NCBI GenBank assembly: GCA_030765735.1
Contig: JAVCBZ010000046.1
Span: 1-18,133 of the forward strand
DNA from: Candidatus Susulua stagnicola
GTDB taxonomy: Bacteria; Omnitrophota; Gorgyraeia; Duberdicusellales; 4484-171
Length of the DNA: 18,133 bases
Direction of reading: 5' to 3'
The notes beneath the pieces are model-generated. The model did not search any database and was not told the origin of the DNA. It saw nothing but the letters and a program-made list of their open reading frames with translations. A program made the translations under genes and the position numbers. Shown here piece after piece: positions 8,075 to 14,777 of this stretch (the stretch's first letter is position 1; every line of letters begins with the position of its first letter).

Positions 8075-8725
8075 ATGAAAAACTATTGGTATTTAGCTTT
8101 CAGTTTCTCTTTTTTCTTTCATCTTGCTATTATTACCGAGATACCTCAAGCGATTAAAAAATCTTTCTCTAAAGGAGAAAAAATAACTAATACCAAACAA
8201 GCCAAAAAAACAAAAGAAATTAAGATATATCCCCAACAAATAGAAGAAATAATTAAGAAGCCTATACTAGCTCCAACAAATTTAAAACCACTTCCTTATC
8301 TTGATAATACTATAAACGAATTAACACAAAACAATATTTTCTCGCCATTACAAAAACCACAAATCTTTGAAAAAAACATAAAAGAAATTGTTTTTAAAAA
8401 AATTACTACAGCAACTGATAAAGCTTTGCAAAAAAATTCAGCTTACATGAACTATTATCGCCTAATTCGTGAAAAAATTAAAAACAACGCCTACCATAAT
8501 TACAAAAGTGAAAACAAAGGTGAGCTCTTATTAAGCTTCCTTATTGATAAAGATGGTACCTTAAAAAAAGTTGATCTTACTCCCAAATCAACAAAAAATA
8601 GTGATTTAAGAAAAATCGCTTTAAAAAGCATTCGGGAATCTGCTCCTTTTCCTAAATTCCCCAATGAATTGCAACAATACACTCGTCTTCAATTTAATAT
8701 ATATATATATTTTAAAAATGATTAA
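8075..8725 (+). CDS. TonB-like energy-transducing protein
   Basis: This 216-residue product has one N-terminal membrane segment (about residues 5-22), a lysine- and proline-containing periplasmic linker, and a C-terminal TonB-type domain. The latter is recognised from GELLLSFLIDKDGTLKKVDL, then ALKSIRESAPFPKFPNEL. TonB proteins carry proton-motive energy from ExbB/ExbD to outer-membrane receptors. No exbB, exbD or TonB-dependent receptor lies in the window, so partners must be elsewhere. The gene stands alone between two gene trains, with a -10 box directly before the ATG. The 3' end carries an (AT)7 dinucleotide run at 8697-8710 encoding IYIY. A TolA-like or general TonB C-terminal-domain role cannot be excluded. 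Confidence 0.72.
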   Translation: MKNYWYLAFSFSFFFHLAIITEIPQAIKKSFSKGEKITNTKQAKKTKEIKIYPQQIEEIIKKPILAPTNLKPLPYLDNTINELTQNNIFSPLQKPQIFEKNIKEIVFKKITTATDKALQKNSAYMNYYRLIREKIKNNAYHNYKSENKGELLLSFLIDKDGTLKKVDLTPKSTKNSDLRKIALKSIRESAPFPKFPNELQQYTRLQFNIYIYFKND

Positions 8726-8740
8726 TCTAATTATCAAGGG

Positions 8741-8769
8741 TTGACATTTTTATTAAGAATTGTTATCCT
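8741..8769 (+). promoter_or_regulatory. Near-consensus sigma-70 promoter for the long downstream gene train
   Basis: TTGACA at 8741-8746, a 17-base spacer, then TATCCT at 8764-8769. The -35 is a perfect consensus and the -10 matches four of six positions. Transcription would begin near 8776, about 10 bases before the ATG at 8786. This is the clearest promoter in the window. Confidence 0.75.
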
Positions 8770-8785
8770 ATTTAAAATATTAAAG

Positions 8786-9598
8786 ATGGAAAGAAATCCA
8801 ATTGTAAATGGAAAATTTTATCCTGATCAGTCTTCAAGCTTGAAGGCAATGATTCAGGGTTATAACCTTAAAAGTTCTTTGAAAACAACAGCTAGAGGTA
8901 TAGTTCTTCCTCATGCTAGTTTTACGTATTCTGGTTGTGTAGCTGCAAGCACAGTAAATAAAGTTTTGCCTAAAAAAAGATTGCTTATTTTAGGACCAAA
9001 CCATAGTGGAAAAGGAGCACGTTTTAGTCTTTGGCCAGGAGATTCTTGGAAAATTCTTAACAAAAATATTAAGATTGATAAAGAATTAGCTAAAGCAATT
9101 TTAAACAAAGGCAACAATATTCAAGAAAATGCTTTAGCTCATGCAACAGAACATTCTATTGAAGTAGAATTACCAATTCTTGATTATTTTTTCAATGATT
9201 TTAAATTTGTACCAATAGCTTGCCAAAATGGAACTATTGTTGAATATCAAAAAGTTGCTAAACAAATCTTTGAAGCAATAAACAGTTTAAAAGGCTTAAA
9301 AGAAGAAATTCTTCTTGTTGCCTCAAGTGACTTCACACATTATGAGCCCGATCAAGTAGCAAGAAGAAAAGATCTACAGGCTATAGAGGCAATTATTAAC
9401 TTAGACGAAGAAGAACTAATCAATCGAATTCACAAAGAAAATATAACTCTTTGCGGAGAAGCGCCTCTAGCAATATTTATTTCTTGCCTAAAGCAGTTGG
9501 GCGCAAAAAAATCTCAAGTAATATTATACCAAACCAGTGGTGATGTTACTGGAGATAAGGAATCAGTAGTCGGTTATGCTGGTATAATTATTCAATGA
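8786..9598 (+). CDS. amrB: AmmeMemoRadiSam system protein B (Memo family)
   Basis: This 270-residue protein belongs to the MEMO1-like family, structurally related to class II extradiol dioxygenases. Its bacterial role is undefined; it commonly accompanies an AMMECR1-domain protein and a radical-SAM protein, neither present here. Family motifs run in order: NGKFYPD, GIVLPHASFTYSG, LILGPNHSG, a HATEHSIEVELPIL histidine/glutamate stretch, SSDFTHYEP, LCGEAP and a closing TSGDVTGD...VGYAGIII. ATG 8786 is used because the family starts with R.P.VNGKFYP. An earlier in-frame TTG at 8741 is the first triplet of the TTGACA promoter box and is not a start. No Shine-Dalgarno precedes the ATG. It is the first gene of the region C train. 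Confidence 0.92.
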   Translation: MERNPIVNGKFYPDQSSSLKAMIQGYNLKSSLKTTARGIVLPHASFTYSGCVAASTVNKVLPKKRLLILGPNHSGKGARFSLWPGDSWKILNKNIKIDKELAKAILNKGNNIQENALAHATEHSIEVELPILDYFFNDFKFVPIACQNGTIVEYQKVAKQIFEAINSLKGLKEEILLVASSDFTHYEPDQVARRKDLQAIEAIINLDEEELINRIHKENITLCGEAPLAIFISCLKQLGAKKSQVILYQTSGDVTGDKESVVGYAGIIIQ

Positions 9599-9676
9599 AA
9601 GGATGAAGGAAAAAGGTAAAAGGTAAAAGTAAAGAAAAATATCTACTTTATCCTTCTTCCTTCAGCCTTTATCCTT
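9599..9676 (+). repeat. Symmetric 7-base-period inverted repeat, five units per arm
   Basis: The left arm (9599-9633) is AAGGATG, AAGGAAA, AAGGTAA, AAGGTAA, AAGTAAA. The right arm (9642-9676), read on the minus strand, is AAGGATA, AAGGCTG, AAGGAAG, AAGGATA, AAGTAGA. The loop is GAAAAATA (9634-9641). By eye 26 of 35 positions pair perfectly across the arms. It fills the gap between the Memo-family and DUF1844 genes, right after the stop and just before AAGGAGG. Confidence 0.88.
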
Positions 9677-9695
9677 ATTAATAAGGAGGTCAATT

Positions 9696-10037
9696 GTGAA
9701 CCAAGATTCAACAAAAAAAATAGATCAAGATTGGAAAAACCAAGTCGACAAAGAAAGGGAAACAGCTCAAGGTAAGAATGAAGCTTATCATCAACCAACC
9801 TTTACCATTTTCGTTTCTTCCTTAGGCATGCAAGCTATGATTGCAATGGGTAAGCTCGATAATCCAATAACAAAAAAGAAAGACATAAATTATGATCAAG
9901 CCCGTTTTTTGATCGATACTCTGGGAGTAATCCAAGAAAAAACAAAAGGTAATCTTGATGAAAATGAAGCCAAAGCTATCGAAGAATACCTCTTTAACCT
10001 ACGGATGGTGTATGTTGAGGGAAAAAAGGATGCTTAA
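9696..10037 (+). CDS. DUF1844 family protein
   Basis: This is a small cytoplasmic protein of 113 residues and unknown function. The family signature is clear: FTIFVSSLGMQAMIAMGKL, then QARFLIDTLGVIQEKTKGNL, and a final EEYLFNLRMVYVE. The first 35 residues are charged and low-complexity. GTG 9696 is the start, supported by AAGGAGG ten bases upstream. The stop overlaps the next start by eight bases. I can say nothing about biochemical activity. Confidence 0.88.
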   Translation: MNQDSTKKIDQDWKNQVDKERETAQGKNEAYHQPTFTIFVSSLGMQAMIAMGKLDNPITKKKDINYDQARFLIDTLGVIQEKTKGNLDENEAKAIEEYLFNLRMVYVEGKKDA

Positions 10038-10200
10038 TGAGAAAATTTTAAAAATTATTGCTTGCCCCAAGTGTAAAAAAGATGTAATCTTAAGAGATGA
10101 AAAAATAATCTGTACTAATTGTAACACCCAATATCCAATAAGAAACAACATACCGATTATGATAGCAGAGGAGGCAGAACTAAATGAAAACCTTAAGTAA
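10030..10200 (+). CDS. Trm112-like zinc-ribbon protein
   Basis: This 56-residue protein has four cysteines (Cys12, Cys15, Cys28, Cys31) in two CxxC pairs, followed by YPIRNNIPIMI. That matches the Trm112p-like/UPF0434 family, whose eukaryotic and archaeal members activate methyltransferases; bacterial roles are unclear. ATG 10030 is preferred over upstream in-frame ATG codons at 9955 because the family begins about ten residues before CPKC, and GGAG-like sequence lies upstream (TTGAGGG). It overlaps DUF1844 by 8 bases and aroQ by 17. Confidence 0.85.
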   Translation: MLNEKILKIIACPKCKKDVILRDEKIICTNCNTQYPIRNNIPIMIAEEAELNENLK

Positions 10201-10642
10201 AATTTTAATTATTCATGGTCCGAACCTACATCTTTTAGGAAAAAGAGAGCCGGAAATTTATGGGAATTTCACTCTAGATCAAATAGATGAAGAATTAAAG
10301 CTAAAAGCTTCAAAAGAAGCAATAGAAATTGAGACTTTCCAATCTAATTCTGAAGGAGATATCGTAGAAAAAATTACTACTACTGACTATAATCTTTTGA
10401 TTATAAATCCTGCTGCTTATACCCACACCTCTGTAGCTATACGTGATGCTTTGTTAGGCGTAAATAAGCCTACCTTGGAAGTACATCTTTCTAATATATA
10501 CAAACGAGAGGATTTTCGCAAAAAATCTCTGATTAGCGATATCGTAATAGGAATCATTGCTGGTTTTGGTAAGGAAAGTTATTTTCTTGCCTTTAGCGCT
10601 GCAATAAACATTCTTAAAGATAGATCTTCGGAAGCAAAGTGA
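10184..10642 (+). CDS. aroQ: 3-Dehydroquinate dehydratase, type II
   Basis: It catalyses dehydration of 3-dehydroquinate to 3-dehydroshikimate in the shikimate pathway. At 152 residues it has the normal length for the dodecameric type II enzyme. Visible motifs are IHGPNLHLLGKREPEIYG (Tyr26 is the expected catalytic tyrosine), FQSNSEGDIV, INPAAYTHTSVAIRDAL and EVHLSNIYKREDFRKKS, which carries the catalytic histidine. GGAGG about 11 bases before the ATG, inside the Trm112-like gene, supports the start. It overlaps both neighbours and is translationally coupled to them. No other aro gene is nearby. Confidence 0.96.
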   Translation: MKTLSKILIIHGPNLHLLGKREPEIYGNFTLDQIDEELKLKASKEAIEIETFQSNSEGDIVEKITTTDYNLLIINPAAYTHTSVAIRDALLGVNKPTLEVHLSNIYKREDFRKKSLISDIVIGIIAGFGKESYFLAFSAAINILKDRSSEAK

Positions 10643-11685
10643 AAACAAGAATTAGTAACTGCTCAAAAAAGCTTAGAAAGCTTAATCTGGACGCTATTCT
10701 AATCACTGATCCCAATAATATTGCCTACCTTACTAACTTCAAAACTGATAGTGGATACCTGCTCTTAACTCAAGATGGAGAACTAACTTACTTTACTAAT
10801 TTCCTATACAAAGATGCTGCCAAAGAAATAAAAAATTGTAAATTACTTATATCTACTAATAAGTGTAATATTTTCGCCCTTATCTGTAAGGAAATCAAAA
10901 AACTAGATTTCAGCATTCTTGGCTTTGAAGCTAAGAATTTACCTCTCCTAGAATACAAAACCATAACTAATTACTTATCAGCCATAGCAATCGATTTTGT
11001 TGAAACTAAGGATTTAGTAGAAGAAACAAGAATGATTAAAGATAAGCAGGAAATTTCTTATATAAAAAAATCAAATCAAATAAGTAAGCAAGCTTTTGAA
11101 TTTGCTAAAGAAATTTTTGATCCAACAATTAGCGAAAAAAATTTAAGTATTGAAATTGAAAGGTTCTTGCGACTCAAAGGTGACAGAGATATAGCTTTCC
11201 CAAATATAGTTGCTTCTGGTAAAAATACAGCTTTTCCTCATCATCTGCCTGGAGATAAAAAAATAAGTAATGAAATTCTCCTAATCGACTTAGGCTCAAA
11301 ATATTATGGATATTGCGCTGACTTGACAAGGGTATTCTTCTGGGGTAAAATGCCTATTCTTTTACGAAGAGTATACGATACAATAAGAAAAGCTCAACAG
11401 GAAAGCGTAAAGAAAATACGAGATGGCATCCGGGTCTCTGAGATAGACAAAGTAGCTCGTGAAATTATTGACAAAAAAGGCTGGGGTAAATATTTTGGTC
11501 ATGGCCTAGGCCATGGAGTTGGTCTTTGTGTCCACGAGCTTCCGATGATTGGGCCAAACTGCAATCAAATCTTAAAAGAAGGCATGATTATAACTATAGA
11601 GCCAGGCATATACCTTACAAACAAATTTGGAATACGGTTAGAAGAAATGGTTTTAGTAAAAAAGGATAAAGGAGAGATACTTTAG
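10639..11685 (+). CDS. M24 family metallopeptidase (Xaa-Pro aminopeptidase/prolidase type)
   Basis: This is a predicted cytosolic dimetal peptidase releasing residues next to proline. The 348-residue product has a creatinase-like N-domain (about 1-125) and a pita-bread catalytic domain. All five metal ligands are identifiable: Asp217 (LIDLGS), Asp228 (CADLTR), His292 (GHGLGHGVGL), Glu321 (TIEPGIYL) and Glu335 (RLEEMVLV). The GTG start overlaps the aroQ stop by four bases. An aminopeptidase of this class next to efp is a widespread arrangement. Whether it is an aminopeptidase P or a dipeptidase cannot be decided by eye. Confidence 0.92.
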   Translation: MKTRISNCSKKLRKLNLDAILITDPNNIAYLTNFKTDSGYLLLTQDGELTYFTNFLYKDAAKEIKNCKLLISTNKCNIFALICKEIKKLDFSILGFEAKNLPLLEYKTITNYLSAIAIDFVETKDLVEETRMIKDKQEISYIKKSNQISKQAFEFAKEIFDPTISEKNLSIEIERFLRLKGDRDIAFPNIVASGKNTAFPHHLPGDKKISNEILLIDLGSKYYGYCADLTRVFFWGKMPILLRRVYDTIRKAQQESVKKIRDGIRVSEIDKVAREIIDKKGWGKYFGHGLGHGVGLCVHELPMIGPNCNQILKEGMIITIEPGIYLTNKFGIRLEEMVLVKKDKGEIL

Positions 11686-12245
11686 TGGGAATTTCCATAG
11701 GTGAATTAAAACCATCGATGCCGATTATTTACAATGATGAGCTATATAGCATTATAGATTGTGAGCATGCAAAACTAGGAAGAGGTGCAGCTTTTTGTAG
11801 AGTTAAAATTAAAAATTTAAAAACTGGACAAATTCGTGAATGCACTTTACGAGATTCTGACAATGTTCAAATAGCTTATGTTGAAAAAAGAAAGCTACAA
11901 TATCTATATGCATCAGAAGTTCATTATCACTTTATGGATTTAGAAACCTATGAGGATTTAGTTTTAGATGAACTTCAAATAAAAGAAAAGGTAAGCTGGT
12001 TAAAAGATGATTTAGAATTAATTGGTCTTTATTTTGAAAACAAATTAATTGATTTAGAAATACCAATTTCTTTAGAGTTGAAAGTAATTGATACTATGCC
12101 TGGATACAGAGGCAATACTGTAAAAGCAGGAACCAAAACAGCTAAACTTGAAACTGGCTTAGTTATCAACGTTCCTCTTTTTATTAATAACGGAGACATA
12201 TTAAAAGTTGATACTCGTAATAAAGAGTACTTGTCACGAAAATAA
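11685..12245 (+). CDS. efp: Translation elongation factor P with arginine at the modified tip
   Basis: EF-P relieves ribosome stalling at polyproline. The 186-residue product has the three expected beta-barrel domains and the diagnostic end (LKVDTRNKEYLSRK). The N-domain loop that reaches the peptidyl-transferase centre reads KLGRGAAF: Arg33 takes the place of the lysine modified in Escherichia coli (Lys34, KPGKG), and the proline is replaced by leucine. An arginine tip is known in EarP-dependent EF-P and in the EfpL/YeiP paralogue; here the rest of the protein looks like standard EF-P. GTG 11685 shares a base with the preceding stop and has GGAGAG about 8 bases upstream. Confidence 0.95.
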   Translation: MGISIGELKPSMPIIYNDELYSIIDCEHAKLGRGAAFCRVKIKNLKTGQIRECTLRDSDNVQIAYVEKRKLQYLYASEVHYHFMDLETYEDLVLDELQIKEKVSWLKDDLELIGLYFENKLIDLEIPISLELKVIDTMPGYRGNTVKAGTKTAKLETGLVINVPLFINNGDILKVDTRNKEYLSRK

Positions 12246-12259
12246 TTTAGGAGGTTTTT

Positions 12260-12688
12260 ATGGAAATAAAAAAACTAAAAGAATTTATCAAATTCATGGA
12301 CGATAACAACCTCAATGAGATAGAAATTGAAGAAGAGGGAAAACGCATACGCCTAAAAAAGAATTCCTCTGGCCAACCAGTGGTTGTTTCTCAAGCCCCA
12401 TCACCAATTGTCTCAAAACCTGTACAAAGCGAACCAGCAAAATTAAACACTATTGAAATAAAATCACCAATGGTTGGAACTTTTTACGCAGCACCTTCAC
12501 CCGGAGCAAAACCTTATGCAGAAATAGGTCAAGTTCTGAAACCTGGTGACGTAGTTTGCATCATTGAGGCTATGAAATTAATGAATGAGATCAAAGCTGA
12601 AATTGGTGGTAAGATTGTCCAGGCTTTAGTTGAAAATGGTAATTCAGTTGAATTTGGCCAAGCTCTTTTTACAGTTGAACCAATTTAA
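12260..12688 (+). CDS. accB: Biotin carboxyl carrier protein of acetyl-CoA carboxylase
   Basis: This 142-residue protein carries the biotin that is carboxylated by AccC and then transfers CO2 to acetyl-CoA for malonyl-CoA synthesis. It has a short helical N-terminus, a proline/alanine/serine-rich linker (about 45-65) and a C-terminal biotinyl domain with EAMKLMNE, where Lys106 is the biotinylated residue. AGGAGG six bases before the ATG is a strong ribosome site. The carboxyltransferase genes accA and accD are not in the window. Confidence 0.96.
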   Translation: MEIKKLKEFIKFMDDNNLNEIEIEEEGKRIRLKKNSSGQPVVVSQAPSPIVSKPVQSEPAKLNTIEIKSPMVGTFYAAPSPGAKPYAEIGQVLKPGDVVCIIEAMKLMNEIKAEIGGKIVQALVENGNSVEFGQALFTVEPI

Positions 12689-12703
12689 AGGTTATAAACA
12701 TAC

Positions 12704-12724
12704 GGGCAACCGCAGGGATTGCCC
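12704..12724 (+). repeat. G+C-rich REP-like palindrome between accB and accC
   Basis: GGGCAA pairs with TTGCCC, and inner CC pairs with GG around a short loop with one bulged A. The base composition stands out from the A+T-rich surroundings. Together with flanking TAC and CTAC it resembles dispersed palindromes of the GTAGGGGC...GCCC kind that I recall from many bacterial genomes. A single copy is seen here, so repeat status is recognition rather than proof. Confidence 0.6.
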
Positions 12725-12739
12725 CTACAATATACTATT

Positions 12740-14092
12740 ATGTTTTCAAAAATATTAATTGCTAATCGAGGAGAAATAGCTATTCGAATAATTCGAGCTT
12801 GTAAGGATCTAGACCTTAAAACCGTAGCTGTTTATTCTGAAGCTGATAAAAATTCTCTACATTTAGAATTTGCTGATGAAGCTATTTGTATTGGAGGATC
12901 TTCTTCAACTGATAGTTATCTCAACATATCCCGCTTAATTAGTGCAGCTGAAATCACTGATTGTGATGCTATCCATCCTGGTTATGGTTTTTTAGCTGAG
13001 AATCCAGGCTTTGCAGAAATCTGTGAATCTTGCGGTATAAAATTTATTGGTCCAACTGTTGAAAATATCCGCCTTATGGGAGACAAAATTCAAGCAAAAA
13101 AAAGCATGCGCAAGGTGGGAATCCCTTTAATTCCTGGCAGTGAAGGAAAAATCAAAGATAAAGAAGAAGCCCTAGAAATAGCTAAAAAGATAGGTTACCC
13201 TTTAATTTTGAAAGCTAAAGCTGGTGGAGGCGGAAAAGGTATGCGAATATGCCATAGTGACGTTAGACTAGTTAGTGCTTTAATGGCTGCTCAATCTGAA
13301 GCTAAAGCTGCTTTTGGTGACTCGGAAATTTACATGGAAAGATTTCTTGAGAATCCCAGACATATTGAAGTTCAAATAGCCGCTGATAATTACGGTAACG
13401 TAATCTATCTCGGAGAAAGAGATTGTAGTATTCAAAGAAGGCATCAAAAAATTATTGAAGAAACTCCATCTCCAGCCGTAGACAACCGTTTAAGAAAAAA
13501 ATTAGGTGAATTATGCGTTCAAGCAACAAAAGCCATAAACTATCAAAATGTTGGTACAATAGAATTCTTACTTGATGCTCAAGGCAACTTTTATTTCATG
13601 GAAATGAATACAAGAATACAAGTAGAACATACAATAACTGAAGAAGTGACCAATATAGATTTAGTCAAACTACAAATAAGTCTAGCAGCTGGAGAAAAAT
13701 TAAAAATAAAACAAGAAGATATTAAAATGAACGGTTCATCAATTGAATGCCGAATTAATGCTGAAGATCCTGAAAAAAACTTTATGCCTTCTCCAGGAAG
13801 AATAGATTTCTGTTATATTCCTGGGGGCAAAGATATTCGTGTCGATACTCATATATATTCAGGTTACACTATTCCGCCATTTTATGACTCCCTTATTGCT
13901 AAAGTAATAACTAAAGGTCAAAATCGTAATGAAGCCTTAATAAAAATGAGCAGAGCTTTGGGAGAATTTTTAATTGAACCGATAAAAACAACTGCTGGAT
14001 TTTGTAAAGAAGTAATTAATAATCCTGATTTCAAAAGAGGAAAATACCATACTGGATTTCTAGAAAAATTTCTAGAGAATCAGAACGAATAA
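12740..14092 (+). CDS. accC: Biotin carboxylase subunit of acetyl-CoA carboxylase
   Basis: It carries out ATP-dependent carboxylation of biotin on AccB. The 450-residue length matches the family. Motifs: MFSKILIANRGEIAIRIIRA at the start, IHPGYGFLAEN, the ATP-grasp glycine loop AGGGGKGM (about 161-168), ERDCSIQRRHQKIIEE, and FMEMNTRIQVEH with Glu288, Asn290 and Arg292 in the catalytic positions. ATG 12740 is chosen because the family begins MF.K.LIANRGEIA. A TTG seven codons earlier (12719) lies inside the palindrome and is rejected. No Shine-Dalgarno is present, unlike accB just upstream. Confidence 0.96.
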   Translation: MFSKILIANRGEIAIRIIRACKDLDLKTVAVYSEADKNSLHLEFADEAICIGGSSSTDSYLNISRLISAAEITDCDAIHPGYGFLAENPGFAEICESCGIKFIGPTVENIRLMGDKIQAKKSMRKVGIPLIPGSEGKIKDKEEALEIAKKIGYPLILKAKAGGGGKGMRICHSDVRLVSALMAAQSEAKAAFGDSEIYMERFLENPRHIEVQIAADNYGNVIYLGERDCSIQRRHQKIIEETPSPAVDNRLRKKLGELCVQATKAINYQNVGTIEFLLDAQGNFYFMEMNTRIQVEHTITEEVTNIDLVKLQISLAAGEKLKIKQEDIKMNGSSIECRINAEDPEKNFMPSPGRIDFCYIPGGKDIRVDTHIYSGYTIPPFYDSLIAKVITKGQNRNEALIKMSRALGEFLIEPIKTTAGFCKEVINNPDFKRGKYHTGFLEKFLENQNE

Positions 14093-14105
14093 AAAGGAGG
14101 TTATA

Positions 14106-14684
14106 ATGGGTTTCTTAACAGTTTTGATCTATATTATTTTATCCCTTACCACAGGTATAATCCTTATTGGCCTATCTTTAGAAATGATTACTGTAGACAC
14201 AATCACTGCTTATTTAACTAAAATTCCAGCTGACTTTCCTTTAAAACTAATCGTTATTTTAATAGGCTTGTTGCTCATACTCATTTGTTTACGTTATATA
14301 CAAGCGTCCTTCCAACGTTTGAGAAGAAATAAATCTATAAGCTTTGACTCTAACGAAGGTAAAGTAAGTATTACCTTAGTCGCTATTGAAGATATGTTAA
14401 AGAAAATGTTAGAATCAAAAACTGAGGTATCAAGAATAAAACCTAAGGTTCTCCTCAAAAGAAAAGGCATAGAGGTGCTTGCTCGCGGTGTACTGACTAC
14501 TGAAGTTAATTTAGTCGATTTTACTAAAGAAATACAAGAACAAATAAAAGAAAAAATGAATAATCTCTTGGGTGAAGATAAAAAAGTCCAAGTTAATCTA
14601 GAAATCAGAAAAATTGCCTTAAATAAAAAAGATTTACTGGTTGAAGATAAAGAACCTGAAGTGCCTTTTAGAAATTACGATTAA
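14106..14684 (+). CDS. AmaP/Asp23-like membrane protein
   Basis: This 192-residue protein has two hydrophobic segments (about 7-28 and 47-66), then a basic stretch and a soluble domain. The domain resembles alkaline shock protein Asp23 and its membrane anchor AmaP (GKVSITLVAIEDMLKKML..., VNLVDFTKEIQEQIKEKMNN, VQVNLEIRKI). Asp23-family proteins are best known from Gram-positive bacteria. In Bacillus subtilis the Asp23-family gene yqhY also follows accB-accC, so the position supports the call. AAAGGAGG six bases upstream gives a strong start. Function in this organism is unknown; a link to envelope or fatty-acid homeostasis is inference. Confidence 0.75.
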   Translation: MGFLTVLIYIILSLTTGIILIGLSLEMITVDTITAYLTKIPADFPLKLIVILIGLLLILICLRYIQASFQRLRRNKSISFDSNEGKVSITLVAIEDMLKKMLESKTEVSRIKPKVLLKRKGIEVLARGVLTTEVNLVDFTKEIQEQIKEKMNNLLGEDKKVQVNLEIRKIALNKKDLLVEDKEPEVPFRNYD

Positions 14685-14696
14685 TTACTGGTAAAA

Positions 14697-14756
14697 GGGT
14701 AGATTGGTAGAAGAGTGGATGAGTAAAAACTCATAAATTCATTAACCCATATACCC
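14697..14756 (+). repeat. 8-base-period inverted repeat before the phosphofructokinase gene
   Basis: The left arm is GGGTAGAT, TGGTAGAA, GAGTGGAT, GAGT (14697-14724). The right arm (14729-14756), read on the minus strand, is GGGTATAT, GGGTTAAT, GAATTTAT, GAGT. The loop is AAAA (14725-14728). Both arms keep an 8-base period and the tip closes perfectly with GAGT/ACTC. It fills most of the 93-base gap and ends 21 bases before the next ATG. Confidence 0.82.
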
Positions 14757-14777
14757 GTAAATAATAAAGGAGCAGAA

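Noticed and set aside
8697..8710. (AT)7 run at the 3' end of the tonB-like gene as a phase-variable switch
   Set aside because: It lies at the last few codons, so slippage would alter only the tail; plausible in A+T-rich DNA by chance.
8075..8725. TonB-like gene as part of a SusCD-type glycan locus with region A
   Set aside because: No TonB-dependent receptor or SusD gene is present, and a hairpin and separate -10 box divide it from region A.
8741..8785. TTG start 15 codons upstream for the Memo-family gene
   Set aside because: The TTG is the first triplet of a TTGACA -35 box with a correctly spaced TATCCT, and the extra residues are not family sequence.
9955..10029. Upstream ATG extension of the Trm112-like gene
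   Set aside because: It would lie deep inside DUF1844 in another frame and adds residues unlike the family's short N-terminus.
12719..12739. TTG start seven codons upstream for accC
   Set aside because: The TTG is part of the palindrome's right arm, and biotin carboxylases begin MF.KILIANRGEIA, which is at ATG 12740.
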